Below, piece by piece: positions 7,815 to 17,164 of a DNA stretch of 33,652 nt. A program made the translations under genes and the position numbers. Under the pieces are notes generated by a model. It was not told the origin of the DNA. It saw only the letters and a program-made list of their open reading frames with translations, and ran no database searches. Source of the stretch: Methanomicrobium sp. (GTDB taxonomy: Archaea > Halobacteriota > Methanomicrobia > Methanomicrobiales > Methanomicrobiaceae); the NCBI GenBank assembly GCA_017412625.1, contig JAFPWZ010000055.1:1-33652 (forward strand), written 5' to 3'. The stretch's first letter is position 1, and the number at the start of each line of letters is the position of its first letter.

Positions 7815-10040
7815 TCATATTATGTCCTCTTCTCGGTCCATTAATTTCAATAATCCGTATTTTGGCTGATATATATGCCCCCCATTATTAAGTGCATCAA
7901 TTGTCTTTTTTATCTCTTCTTTATCGTAACCTTTGGTAACAAGCTCTTCAATTACCTGATCTTTCGGTACGGCTTTTGTATCACTATTTGCGATAAGTGA
8001 TTTGATTGTATCCTTTATATCGCGGACTAAATTGCGTTTCTGCTGTGAGAATCCTGTTACCACCCTGTCAATATCAAAAGTATTCGTATTGGGATCGTAT
8101 GCCACATCGCGAAGACAGCGGTCGACTATCTTAATGACACGGTGTGCATCCGATTCGTCAACCGTATTACTGAGCCTTACCCTTGCGCTTGCCTCCGCAA
8201 GTCTTACGAGTGCCTCGAGCTGTCTTGCGGTAACGGGAACGGGTTTTGAACTGTCGGCTGCAAGCCCTCGAAGGTTGAGGTAATACTGAATGAGTATCTC
8301 TCTGGCTTCGTCGCTGAGTTGTGGGATACAGTTGCGCTTTGAGTAGGCAACGTATTTTCTGAAGAGAAGCGGGTCAATTTCTGGGGTGACCGGCGCAAGC
8401 TTATTTTTGATGTTATCTTCGGTCGTGTTCTCAATCGGCGCCTTCCTGTTGAGTTCAATGAGTTCCCCGACTTCGTGAGCTTTCAGGATATGTTCTCCGA
8501 TTGCGCGGTCAAGCTGCTGATTGGGCGCATCTCTCATGAGGAATATGAGGTCGAAACGCGAGAGAAGCGACGGCGGCATATTGACCTGCTCGGATATGGA
8601 GTCATACTGGTTGAAACGCCCCATACTTGGGTTGGCGGCACCGAGGAGTGCGCAGCGCGAACGCAGAGTTGCGGTGATTCCCGCCTTTGCGACGGAAATC
8701 GACTGCTGTTCCATTGCCTCGTGAAGCGAACTGCGGTCGTCTTTATCCATCTTATCCATCTCATCGACGGCGGCGATACCCATATCCGCAAGGACCAGGG
8801 CACCCGCCTCGAGTGTCCAGCGTCCGTCCCCGAAATCGTCCTTGACGGCGGTGGCGGTGAGACCCGCGGATGTCGAGGATTTGCCGCTCGTGTAGATTCC
8901 GCGCGGAGCCAGTCTGATGACGTAACGCAGCATCTGCGACTTTGCAATACCCGGGTCACCGACGAGGAGCATATGAATGTCGCCCCTCAGGTGGGTGCCG
9001 TCGGGAAGCGTCTTCATGACGCCTCCGAATAGGATGAGCGCTATGGATTCCTTGACCTCCTCGTTGCCGTAGATTGACGGCGCTATCGAGTGCCCGAATT
9101 TGCGGTAGATCTCGGGATCGCGGCTCAGCTCAAGGATCTCTTTCTCGTCTTCCTCCGAGATGTCGACCTCCTCGAACTCTTTCTCGCTCATCTCGATTGA
9201 GTTTGCCTCAAGGTAGAGGTCGAAGAGCGGTGACTTTACGGAGCCGTTCGTCTTCTGATACGAGCGCAATATGCCGTTTATGACAACTCTGTCACCCGGC
9301 GATACATTTGCCACAATGTCGTCGGTGATGTCCACGTCGAGGGTCTGGGGCTGTTCGCCGCCGCGGAGACCTTCGGGGGATTCCTGAATTCTGACCTTCT
9401 GTGTATCCACGAATTTCGAGAGCGCGGGCACGAGCTCAAACTTTGTCGGTTTCTGGCACTGTTCGCAGTTTCGGTAAGGCTCGGCGTATGCGCCGAAACT
9501 CGACTGGGGATAGGGCTGCGTCAGCGTTCCGCAGTTTAGGCAGCGGAATACGCTGTAGACAAGACGCGGTCTGACCTCGGTTACTTTTCTGACGATACCT
9601 TCCACCGAGATGAAGGTGTTGATGTGCGAGGCGCGTATATCACGGATATTGGTCCTTTTCGGGAGTTTTATGAAGCGGATATTGATCTCGTCCGCCTTGT
9701 CCTCCTCTTCCTTTGTGAAGATGAGGTTATAGGTTTTGACGGCGTCTTTGACGTCGCCGATGACCTTTGAAGGATTTTTGAGGAGTTCGTCGGCAAGACC
9801 CAGACCTTTTTTACCCCATTTCTCGAGTTTCTGGTAGTCTATGACAAGCGATTTTTTGGAGTTCTGGAAGGAGTATTCGCGTCCGATCTCTCCGAGCTCA
9901 TCCATGTAGTATTTCTTCAGGAACTTTGCCCAGTCCTCAGCCTTGCTCGTGATTTTTACAGACTCGCTCTGTGAGTCAGAACCTTCGAATGGCTCCATTT
10001 CGTCGTTGTCCTTCGGGTTTTCCTTCGCGTTGCCCTTCAT
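7815..10040 (-). CDS. mcm: MCM replicative DNA helicase
   Basis: A 741-residue minichromosome maintenance helicase that unwinds DNA ahead of the fork as a ring. After a polar, acidic start (residues 1-30) the N-terminal domain carries a four-cysteine zinc site (Cys167, 170, 192, 195). The AAA+ domain has Walker [10 protein letters not shown] (361-369), [15 protein letters not shown] with the Walker B DE (about 417-431) and the arginine-finger motif SRFDLIF (494-500). A winged-helix domain ends the protein ([19 protein letters not shown], then [15 protein letters not shown]). The ATG overlaps the rfcS stop as ATGA, so clamp loader and helicase are translationally coupled. Length is slightly above the usual archaeal size because of the N-terminal extension. 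Confidence 0.98.
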   Translation of the reverse strand: MKGNAKENPKDNDEMEPFEGSDSQSESVKITSKAEDWAKFLKKYYMDELGEIGREYSFQNSKKSLVIDYQKLEKWGKKGLGLADELLKNPSKVIGDVKDAVKTYNLIFTKEEEDKADEINIRFIKLPKRTNIRDIRASHINTFISVEGIVRKVTEVRPRLVYSVFRCLNCGTLTQPYPQSSFGAYAEPYRNCEQCQKPTKFELVPALSKFVDTQKVRIQESPEGLRGGEQPQTLDVDITDDIVANVSPGDRVVINGILRSYQKTNGSVKSPLFDLYLEANSIEMSEKEFEEVDISEEDEKEILELSRDPEIYRKFGHSIAPSIYGNEEVKESIALILFGGVMKTLPDGTHLRGDIHMLLVGDPGIAKSQMLRYVIRLAPRGIYTSGKSSTSAGLTATAVKDDFGDGRWTLEAGALVLADMGIAAVDEMDKMDKDDRSSLHEAMEQQSISVAKAGITATLRSRCALLGAANPSMGRFNQYDSISEQVNMPPSLLSRFDLIFLMRDAPNQQLDRAIGEHILKAHEVGELIELNRKAPIENTTEDNIKNKLAPVTPEIDPLLFRKYVAYSKRNCIPQLSDEAREILIQYYLNLRGLAADSSKPVPVTARQLEALVRLAEASARVRLSNTVDESDAHRVIKIVDRCLRDVAYDPNTNTFDIDRVVTGFSQQKRNLVRDIKDTIKSLIANSDTKAVPKDQVIEELVTKGYDKEEIKKTIDALNNGGHIYQPKYGLLKLMDREEDII

Positions 10041-11017
10041 TTTGTACTACCGTGATTGACGGCGCTTAAGACACAGCGCGCCATGAGAGCTTCCATCTGT
10101 ATGTTCTGATCCGCGCCTTCGCTTATCCTGAAATCGGCCTCGCCCAGATGGCTGATGAGTTCGACTTTCAGCCTGCGGTCGAGTGTCGTGTCATTGACAA
10201 GGGTCCTGTAGAACTGATTTATGAGTTCGTTCGGGGCAATTCCGCGCTTGACCGTGAGCTCGTTGAGGGTGTTTTCCGCGGCCTCGAAGTTTCCTTTAAG
10301 GATTATGTGGAGGAGTTCGAGGATCTCGTCGGGTTTTGCCGTCGACGTTATCTCATAGATCATGTCCTCGGAGATCTCGGAGTTGATTATTGCCGCGCCC
10401 TGAAGGGCATTGATGGCTTTTCTCATATCGCCCTGTGCGACGTAGATTATGGCGTCCATCGCGGCTTCGCTTATCGTGAGACCTTCGTTCTTTGCGATTC
10501 TGCGGAGTTCCTCGGTTATTGCTTCCCTGTCCAGAGGCTTGAAACGGTAGATTGCGCAGCGGCTCTGAATCGGGTCGATTATCTTTGACGAGTAGTTGCA
10601 GGACAGAATGAAACGGCATGTATGAGCGTAATTTTCCATCGTGCGCCTCAGTGCCGACTGAGCGTCGTTTGTGAGCGCATCGGCTTCGTCGAGGAAGAGT
10701 ATCTTGAAGGTCGCGTTACCTATCGGCGCCGTGCGCGCAAACTGTTTTATCTGATTTCTGACTACATCGATGCCCCTCTCATCGGATGCGTTGAGTTCCC
10801 TGAAGTTAACCTGCCAGTTTTCGCCGAAGAACTCACGCGCCAGTGCAACGGCGGATGTCGTCTTTCCTATGCCCGCCGTTCCCGTGAAGAGCAGGTGCGG
10901 AAGGCTCTGCGCACCGACATAGTTCTTCAGACGCTCGACTATCTCGCGTTGCCCCACGACATCGTTCAATGTAGCCGGTCTGTATTTCTCAATCCAGATT
11001 GTGTTGTTCTCGCCCAT
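10037..11017 (-). CDS. rfcS: replication factor C small subunit (canonical)
   Basis: A 326-residue AAA+ clamp-loader subunit that loads PCNA with RfcL. It opens [16 protein letters not shown] and has Walker A GTAGIGKT (46-53), an intact Walker B LFLDEAD (107-113), the sensor region [15 protein letters not shown] and SRC (152-154). The three C-terminal helical domains are complete. GGGAGAT lies eight bases before the ATG on the minus strand and is a good ribosome site. It is the first gene of a unit with mcm (ATGA overlap) and probably mptD. RfcL is not in the window. Comparison with the paralog at 133-1137 shows that paralog's altered ATPase residues. Confidence 0.97.
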   Translation of the reverse strand: MGENNTIWIEKYRPATLNDVVGQREIVERLKNYVGAQSLPHLLFTGTAGIGKTTSAVALAREFFGENWQVNFRELNASDERGIDVVRNQIKQFARTAPIGNATFKILFLDEADALTNDAQSALRRTMENYAHTCRFILSCNYSSKIIDPIQSRCAIYRFKPLDREAITEELRRIAKNEGLTISEAAMDAIIYVAQGDMRKAINALQGAAIINSEISEDMIYEITSTAKPDEILELLHIILKGNFEAAENTLNELTVKRGIAPNELINQFYRTLVNDTTLDRRLKVELISHLGEADFRISEGADQNIQMEALMARCVLSAVNHGSTK

Positions 11018-11377
11018 TCTCGTTATCTCCCGCTTTAATTGTTTTTTATGTCCTGATTATGTCCAGATTATGTCTTGCAGACTGCTGTAATTTATTGCTG
11101 TAATATATTGGTGTTATACTGTAATTATTGTATAACAGATCCTTTCTTTCATGAATTAATATCAAATGCTATTTGTTCATACAGGCGTATCTCGGTCGAA
11201 TACGCAACGATATCGCGGTAATTGTTCAAAGAAAAATTCTGAAGGATTATTTTATCCGAAAAATCTGTCTCGGAAAATTATCAATAATTATCCCGATAAT
11301 ATAACATACAGGATTATTCGGGAAATATTCGTTTGATCAACGGAGCAATCAACGTAGCAATCCTGGGAGCAATGGGA
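11018..11377. other. divergent intergenic region between rfcS and the RPA-associated-protein-like gene
   Basis: A 360-base A/T-rich region with no supported gene. It contains TTATGTC three times at exactly 11-base steps (11046, 11057, 11068) and a 13-base tandem pair CTGTAATTTATTG / CTGTAATATATTG (11085-11110). The rfcS ribosome site and A/T boxes lie at its left end. On the right, several in-frame codons precede the chosen start of the plus-strand gene; a TTG at 11333 is open but lacks a ribosome site. Promoters for both directions must lie here. Confidence 0.6.
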
Positions 11378-12349
11378 ATGTCACTCTGTTATTTTGCCGG
11401 CGAATTCAAAATCCGCGAGAGACTGACGCGGAATGACAAAGTTACCGCCGGTAATGCAGGTAATGCAGGTCATAGGGGTCATGCGGATAATGCCGACAAT
11501 ACCCTTGATGCCCCTAATGCCGCCAAAGCCTGCGTCGGCAGAGCGGCATTGAATCCCGCTTTTAGGAGAGCCGGGTTTTTTGCCGATATTCCGAAGGATA
11601 TACTTGTCTGCGGGGTATTGACGGAGATAAAGAGGAATAATCGCGGGATTGTTCTCTCCGCACGGGTTGCGGACCCGACCGGCGTTTTTCTGCTGAATTT
11701 CGGAAATGACAGGGCTGACTGCGCCCGCGTCATTTCGGGTATGGAGATACCCTCGTTCGTGAGCGTATTCGGCGAAGTTGTCGGATTCGGCGGATCGGGC
11801 GGAGCGGGCGCGGGCGGCAGAGCGGCGTTCTTCAGGGACAGAGTCGCGGGAAGTCTGAAAAACGACGGCTGCGACTGCATAATTCATCCGTATACCGTAT
11901 CGCCGTCAACAAAGGAGAGCCGCGGCAGATGGGTTTTGCAGACCGCGGACGAGACCGCAGACAGAATGGAATCCCTTCTTCAAAGCGCAGGCGGGCTTTC
12001 CGATGCCGAAAGGAAAGCGGCGGCGGAGATATGTGCGATGGCAAAGAGCGCGGTGATTGCCGTCAGTCTTAAGCCGTCGGCGGCGGACGGGGACGGGGTT
12101 GCGGGTCACGACGGCGGTGTTGCCTGTGCGGGAATCTCCGGCGGCAATTCCGCGGAGGAAAACCCCGATGAGCTCATTCTCTCGATAATCGAAGAGAACA
12201 GCACGAAGAAAGGCATATTGCGGGATGACTTCTACAATATCTGTAAAGAGAGGAATATCCCCAGAGAAACCGCCGACGAATGCATAAACAGACTTTTGGA
12301 AGACGGCAGTCTCTATCTGCCCAAAGGCGGATACATTAAGATACTGTAG
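11378..12349 (+). CDS. RPA-associated-protein-like (COG3390-type) OB-fold protein with C-terminal winged helix
   Basis: A 323-residue protein. After MSLCYFAGEFKIRERLTR there is a low-complexity Asn/Ala/Gly/His stretch, then an OB-fold-like core: DILVCGVLTEIKRNNRGIVL, ARVADPTGVFLLNFGND and PSFVSVFGEVVGFG. After a helical middle, the last 60 residues (ELILSIIEENSTKKGILRDD to LYLPKGGYIKIL) look like a winged helix. I chose the ATG at 11378 because GGGAG lies eight bases upstream; the TTG at 11333 and ATG at 11372 are alternatives. The order of this gene, a COG1407 phosphoesterase and Lhr resembles the haloarchaeal rpa-rpap-rpe arrangement, so a role in single-stranded DNA metabolism is likely. 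The family call rests on architecture and context, not on a search. Confidence 0.6.
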   Translation: MSLCYFAGEFKIRERLTRNDKVTAGNAGNAGHRGHADNADNTLDAPNAAKACVGRAALNPAFRRAGFFADIPKDILVCGVLTEIKRNNRGIVLSARVADPTGVFLLNFGNDRADCARVISGMEIPSFVSVFGEVVGFGGSGGAGAGGRAAFFRDRVAGSLKNDGCDCIIHPYTVSPSTKESRGRWVLQTADETADRMESLLQSAGGLSDAERKAAAEICAMAKSAVIAVSLKPSAADGDGVAGHDGGVACAGISGGNSAEENPDELILSIIEENSTKKGILRDDFYNICKERNIPRETADECINRLLEDGSLYLPKGGYIKIL

Positions 12350-12367
12350 GAGAACGATACCGAGAAA

Positions 12368-13447
12368 ATGATGCCCGAATTTATGCCGCAGGGACCCGCA
12401 CTTATCGTCGGGAACACTATGCGTGTGCTGGTCGTCGCCGATACGCATTTCGGTGCGGAGACTTTTCTGGCGCGTCACGGTCTTCACATCCAAAGCAACA
12501 GCGATGAGCGCCTGAATCGGCTTTTGAAGTGCATTGACGATTCAAAATGCGACCTGCTGGTTCTTCTGGGCGACGTCAAACACTCCATTCCGGTGACGAC
12601 ATGGCAGGAAATAAACGAGATGCCCAGGATTTTCTCAAAGATTCGCGAGAAAGTTCCCTTTAAGGTCATGCCCGGAAATCACGATGTCGGCATAGAGCGT
12701 TTTCTGGAAGACGGCGAACTTCTGGAGAAAGAAGGCGCGGTCATAGACGGCGTCGGATACATTCACGGACATACGTATCCCTCCGCCGACCTCCTCGGCA
12801 GGCTGATTGTCTGCGGTCATGCACATCCCGTGGTCTGTCTCTATGACGAGGTCGGCTGCTCGCTGCGTTCGCAACCCGCATATCTCCTTTGCAGCCTCGA
12901 TGCCGGGGAATACATCTCAAAATACAGGAAGAACGAGCAGTACGGCGGATTTTTCGAGACGGAATCCTCGGGTTCCGACGCGGAAACCGGCGACGCGAAA
13001 GGCGGCGGTGCGAAGACGGGCAAAGGCGACGGCAAGGCGAAAAAAGCGAAGAAAGTCCGCGGCAGGGCGGCTCTTTCGGAGAGTTACGCGTATGATACGG
13101 ATACGGTAAGCGATGCCGAACCGAATAATGTCGAACCTGACGGGAATTTCTTCGAAAAGGCGGCAAATACGCATGTTCTCTTTGTGCCCGCATTCTTTGA
13201 GCTTGCCGGGGGCATAGATGTCCGCGAACTGAAATCGAGCAGACTCGGACCGCTTTCAAGGTGCATAAGCACATCAGACGCCGAGGTCTTCTTAAGTGAC
13301 GGCACATACATAAACACGCTCGGAAACCTCATGGACGAGGGAGAATCTAAGAATATACCCGTGCGCAGCGTGCGCCGGAGTAAGCGCACGGCAGATCGCT
13401 TAAAAGACCGTCCCGATATTGAAGGCTCAAGACGGGGTGAGGGATGA
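12368..13447 (+). CDS. calcineurin-like phosphoesterase, COG1407 type
   Basis: A 359-residue metallophosphoesterase with all expected motifs: ADTHFG (DxH, about residue 24), LLGDVKH (GD), MPGNHD (GNHD), YIHGHTYP and VCGHAHP (GHxH). The leader MPEFMPQGPALIVG is typical of the COG1407 group, which is commonly encoded beside Lhr-type helicases. An insert at about residues 198-235 is rich in Gly, Lys, Ala and Asp (for example GDAKGGGAKTGKGDG, then KAKKAKK) and interrupts the family fold; the last 30 residues are basic. A ribosome site TAGGAG lies about 15 bases before the start, and an ATG three bases later is equally possible. The stop lies one base before the preferred lhr ATG. The likely role is cleavage of nucleic acid phosphodiesters in repair (inference). 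Confidence 0.85.
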   Translation: MMPEFMPQGPALIVGNTMRVLVVADTHFGAETFLARHGLHIQSNSDERLNRLLKCIDDSKCDLLVLLGDVKHSIPVTTWQEINEMPRIFSKIREKVPFKVMPGNHDVGIERFLEDGELLEKEGAVIDGVGYIHGHTYPSADLLGRLIVCGHAHPVVCLYDEVGCSLRSQPAYLLCSLDAGEYISKYRKNEQYGGFFETESSGSDAETGDAKGGGAKTGKGDGKAKKAKKVRGRAALSESYAYDTDTVSDAEPNNVEPDGNFFEKAANTHVLFVPAFFELAGGIDVRELKSSRLGPLSRCISTSDAEVFLSDGTYINTLGNLMDEGESKNIPVRSVRRSKRTADRLKDRPDIEGSRRGEG

Positions 13448-13448
13448 G

Positions 13449-16157
13449 ATGGGCGCCGCAGACTCGCTTGACGACAGAATAAAGGCTCTTTTGGAGAAAA
13501 GAAACTTCACGGAGCTTTCGGATACGCAGGAACAGACGATTCCGCCGATAATGCGCGGCAGCCACACCCTCTGTATCGCACCTACGGGCACGGGCAAGAC
13601 CGAGAGCGCCATGCTTCCCGTTTTTCACAAGTTGCTCTCAACGGATGGCAGCGGCTTTAAGGCGATATACATAACGCCGCTGCGCTCTTTGAACCGCGAC
13701 ATACTCCTGCGCCTTGAGTGGTGGTGTCATGAGTTGGGGCTTACGGTCGGCGTCCGCCACGGAGATACGACACAGGCGGAGCGACGCAAACAGACATTGA
13801 AGCCGCCCGACCTGCTCATAACGACACCCGAGACTCTTCAGGCGATGTTCACCGGCAAGAAACTGCGCGAACATATGAAAAACGTGCGCTACGTCATCGT
13901 GGACGAGATTCACGAGCTTGCCGGCAACAAACGCGGCGCACAGCTTGCGGTCGGTCTTGAGCGCCTGCGGGAGTATTCCGGCGAATTTCAGCGCATTGCA
14001 CTCTCGGCAACGGTGGGCAATCCCGACGCCGTCGGCGTATATCTCTGCGGAAAACGACCTTACGAGCTTGTCAACATACCTGTAGCCCCGCTGCTCTCGG
14101 TCGACGTGAAGTATGCCGGCGAATCGTTCACGGAGCAGGTGAAAGCCGTCGAAAAAGCGATTGACTCGAAGGATTCTTCCCTCGTCTTCGTGAATACGAG
14201 GGTGACCGCCGAGGCTCTCGGTCACGAACTGATTGAGAGGGGTGATGTCGACGTGCACCACGGCTCTCTCTCCCGCGAGGTCAGGATCGATGCCGAGGAC
14301 AGATACAAGCGCGGCGAGCTCAAAGCCCTCATATGCACGTCCTCGATGGAGCTGGGTCTCGACATAGGGCATGTCGGTCAGGTGATTCAGTTCGGCTCTC
14401 CGCGTGAGGTGGCACGACTTCTTCAGAGGGTAGGTCGTGCCGGTCACAAACTCGATACCGTCTCGGTGGGGCGGATTCTTGCAACCGGCTTTGACGATCT
14501 TCTGGAGTCCGTCGTTATCGTAAGGCGCGGACTTTCGAACGAATGCGAGGATCTGACTCTGATAAAGAATGCCGCCGATGTCCTTGCCAACCAGATTGCC
14601 GCGATTGCGGTCGAATACGGCGAGATAAGTTTCGAGCGTCTGCATGAGATACTCGAGAGGACGGCGGTATTCTCGGACTGCGTGGCACAGACCCTCGACG
14701 AACTCATACGGACAGTCGCCGATCAGATGGTGAAACACCGCATGATAAAGACGGAATCGGGGATGATAATCAAGACCGGCAGGACGAGGGATTATCTCTA
14801 TTCCAACTTTTCGATGATAAACGACGAGAAAAAAGTCAAAGTCTACGATATAGTCTCGCGCAGGAATGTGGGAACGCTCGACGAGTCGTTTGTCGTCGGC
14901 TTTATCTATACGGGCGCGGCTTTCATCACAAAAGGTCAGCTCTGGCGTGTTCTTGCAATCGAGGACGGCATCATCAAGGTGGAGCCGACGAAGAAGGCAC
15001 AGGGCGAACTGCCGTCGTGGGAGGGGGAGCAGATCCCCGTTCCGTTCGACGTTGCACGCGAGGTCGGCAGACTCAGGCGCACCGGCGATTTCGCGGGATA
15101 TAAGACGGATGCGGTCTCGCGCAGGTTTGCCGAGAGTTTTCTCGAGGGTATGGTGCACACGAATTCGCCGATTGCATCGGACAACCTCATCACTGTCGAG
15201 TATTACCCCGACGGCGTCGTCTTAAACGTCTGCGGCGGTCACAAAGGAAACGAGGCCCTCGGACGCGTTATCTCGGTCCTTCTTGCCGCACGTTTCGGAA
15301 GTTCGGTGGGGATAGAGGTCGGCGCCTACAGAATCGTGTTCAGACTCACGAGCGGCATACGCTCGACCGACGTCATGGAAGTGATAAGATCGATAGATCC
15401 GCAGTCTGTTCGCGGAATTCTCCAGCTTGCCCTTAAGCGCACGGCAATATACAAATGGAAGCTGGTTCAGGTCGCGAAGAAGTTCGGTGCAATAGATTCC
15501 GATGCCGATTACGAAAAGATAAGCATTCACCGCTTAACCGAGCTCTTCGACAATACCGTCATACAAAAAGAAGCCTATCGCGAGCTGTTTACGATAAATA
15601 TGGACACGGATAAGGCGGAACTTATCCTATCCGAGATTCAGTCGGGAGCCTGCGATGTCGTGATTGCGCCGCTCAGCGCCATCGGGCGTGAGGGTATCTC
15701 GTCGTCGCGGGATGTAATCCCTCCGCAGTCGGCGGATGTCGCGGTTCTGACGACGATAAAGAACAGGCTCGAGAATGACAATATCATACTCTTCTGCATG
15801 AACTGCCGCGAATGGAAGAGCAAAACCACGGTCGGGCGCGTTCCCGACGAGATTGTCTGCCCGAAGTGCGGTGCGAGGCTGATTGCGGCGCTGAAGCCCT
15901 ATGAGGAGGATTATATTAAAATAGTGACGAAGAAGACAAAGACGCCCGAGGAGCGTGCCGTTGAGGTAAAGATGCTCAGGAACGCCAACATCGTTCTTTC
16001 AAGCGGAAAGGCGGCGGTAACGGCGTTTGCCGCAAGAGGTGTCGGTCCCGATTCCGTATCCAGAATAATTGCGACTTTCAGGAAGGGCGATGACTTTTAT
16101 CTTGAAATTTTAAAGGCGGAGAGGAATTATATCAAGAATCACAAATTCTGGCAGTAG
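13449..16157 (+). CDS. lhr: Lhr-type superfamily 2 DNA helicase
   Basis: A 902-residue helicase. Motifs in order: Q-like LSDTQEQTIPPI, Walker A APTGTGKTES, ITPLRSLNRD (Ia), TTPETLQ (Ib), VDEIHEL (II, DEIH), LSATVGN (III), VFVNTRVTAEALG (IV), CTSSMELGLDIGHV (V) and QRVGRAGH (VI). The long C-terminal part carries the Lhr winged-helix and beta-sheet region, and near residue 785 a four-cysteine zinc ribbon, CMNC..CPKC. Lhr proteins translocate on single-stranded DNA and act in repair. I chose the ATG at 13449 because GGGGTGA and GGATGA precede it and the phosphoesterase stop is one base upstream; a TTG at 13419 is also open and would overlap that gene. Transcription ends convergently toward tbp. 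Confidence 0.93.
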   Translation: MGAADSLDDRIKALLEKRNFTELSDTQEQTIPPIMRGSHTLCIAPTGTGKTESAMLPVFHKLLSTDGSGFKAIYITPLRSLNRDILLRLEWWCHELGLTVGVRHGDTTQAERRKQTLKPPDLLITTPETLQAMFTGKKLREHMKNVRYVIVDEIHELAGNKRGAQLAVGLERLREYSGEFQRIALSATVGNPDAVGVYLCGKRPYELVNIPVAPLLSVDVKYAGESFTEQVKAVEKAIDSKDSSLVFVNTRVTAEALGHELIERGDVDVHHGSLSREVRIDAEDRYKRGELKALICTSSMELGLDIGHVGQVIQFGSPREVARLLQRVGRAGHKLDTVSVGRILATGFDDLLESVVIVRRGLSNECEDLTLIKNAADVLANQIAAIAVEYGEISFERLHEILERTAVFSDCVAQTLDELIRTVADQMVKHRMIKTESGMIIKTGRTRDYLYSNFSMINDEKKVKVYDIVSRRNVGTLDESFVVGFIYTGAAFITKGQLWRVLAIEDGIIKVEPTKKAQGELPSWEGEQIPVPFDVAREVGRLRRTGDFAGYKTDAVSRRFAESFLEGMVHTNSPIASDNLITVEYYPDGVVLNVCGGHKGNEALGRVISVLLAARFGSSVGIEVGAYRIVFRLTSGIRSTDVMEVIRSIDPQSVRGILQLALKRTAIYKWKLVQVAKKFGAIDSDADYEKISIHRLTELFDNTVIQKEAYRELFTINMDTDKAELILSEIQSGACDVVIAPLSAIGREGISSSRDVIPPQSADVAVLTTIKNRLENDNIILFCMNCREWKSKTTVGRVPDEIVCPKCGARLIAALKPYEEDYIKIVTKKTKTPEERAVEVKMLRNANIVLSSGKAAVTAFAARGVGPDSVSRIIATFRKGDDFYLEILKAERNYIKNHKFWQ

Positions 16158-16183
16158 GCAGCGGGCATTTCTGTTTTGGCATA

Positions 16184-16221
16184 TTGATTATTGAATTGCA
16201 GTTTGATTATTGAATTGTAGT
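16184..16221. repeat. 19-base tandem duplication between lhr and tbp
   Basis: TTGATTATTGAATTG occurs twice, each followed by CAGT or TAGT, giving two adjacent 19-base units that differ at one base. It lies in the 99-base gap between the convergent lhr and tbp genes. No hairpin or function is evident. Confidence 0.85.
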
Positions 16222-16256
16222 CCGAAATCCGAAAAAGCGGGAAAAATAGTTTGTAA

Positions 16257-16811
16257 TTACATTATGCTGTCGAGTTTCTGCTCGAGGAAGTCCAGTCCGC
16301 GTTTTACGTCCTCGATATTCTTGCCGCCTGTGAGGATTATCTTGCCGGATGAGAAGATTAAGGCGACAATCTTGGGCTCGTCGATTCTGTAGACGAGACC
16401 GGGGAACTGTTCCGGCTCATACTCGATGCTTTCGAGATTTAAGGTGACGACAACGCGGTTGAGGTTGATCTGTTTTCCGATATCGTATGAACAGACAATA
16501 TTTGTTATTGCAACCCGCGGTTCGTCGAATGTCTTTATTCCCACATCCCGAAGTGACGAGATAATCTTCTTTAATCCGCGTGGAAGTTCGTCTTTGTCGC
16601 GTAATCCTGTAAGAACAACCTTTCCCGAGGAGAAGATAAGAGATGCAACCTTCGGGTTTTCTATTCTGTAGACCGCTCCCGGGAAGCGTTTTGTATTGAG
16701 TTCGCAGTTCTCAATGTTCTTGGATATCTTTTCCAAATCGATTGTGTCCGCTATTTCTCCCGAGGCAACTATATTTTCTATCTTTAGGGACTCGTATTTC
16801 TTATCAGACAT
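16257..16811 (-). CDS. tbp: TATA-box binding protein
   Basis: A 184-residue TBP made of two direct repeats. Each half contains the signature FPG-VYRI--PK-A-LIFSSGK--LTG: first half RFPGAVYRIENPK then LIFSSGKVVLTG, second half QFPGLVYRIDEPK then LIFSSGKIILTG. The family leader IENIVASGEIADTIDLEKI is present. It binds the TATA element and, with TFB, recruits RNA polymerase. Length is the usual archaeal one. On the minus strand an A/T box GTTAATATTATGC lies about 25-35 bases before the ATG. The gene is divergent from the first DNA-binding acyl-CoA synthetase and shares a 353-base control region with it. Confidence 0.98.
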   Translation of the reverse strand: MSDKKYESLKIENIVASGEIADTIDLEKISKNIENCELNTKRFPGAVYRIENPKVASLIFSSGKVVLTGLRDKDELPRGLKKIISSLRDVGIKTFDEPRVAITNIVCSYDIGKQINLNRVVVTLNLESIEYEPEQFPGLVYRIDEPKIVALIFSSGKIILTGGKNIEDVKRGLDFLEQKLDSIM

Positions 16812-17164
16812 TTGTGTATATAATTTTCAGTCCGCCTTAGCATAATATTAACTATTTCTTTGCGAAAATATGGGCAAAATGCCGTTAAAAAATGATGTTT
16901 TCCTTCCATGACGGCATACGGCGTATGAGAGCGGTGACGAAAGCTGTGGACAAAGCGGGTCTTTAGTCGGGAAGTTTCGGGGAAAGTGTCGTGATAGTGT
17001 TGTGCAAATGTCGTGTCGGAACGGGCGTAACCGTGCATACGAAGTACTTTGAGGTAACGGGCAAGCGATCACTTTGGCAGACAATGTTGTTTTGTGTCGG
17101 GGATGTCGGTGAGGTGCTGTGACGTAAAAGAACATTAATCTACTATAGATACATACATGTAGTC
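16812..17164. promoter_or_regulatory. divergent control region of tbp and the HTH-acyl-CoA synthetase, with palindromes
   Basis: No supported gene in these 353 bases. Visible elements are a 13-base palindrome CATACG-G-CGTATG (16915-16927), another CATACG at 17036, the 8-base palindrome AAGTACTT (17042-17049), an interrupted palindrome ATCTA-CTA-TAGAT (17138-17150) over a likely TATA region, and TACATGTA (17154-17161) just before the ATG at 17165. GTGTCG/ATGTCG is repeated between 16985 and 17105. The palindromes close to the start are natural candidates for binding by the HTH domain encoded by the next gene; this is inference. Confidence 0.5.

Noticed and set aside
13638-15158. 506-codon minus-strand frame opposite lhr
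   Set aside because: Shadow of the helicase gene, whose motifs are complete on the plus strand; the reverse frame lacks any recognisable domain.
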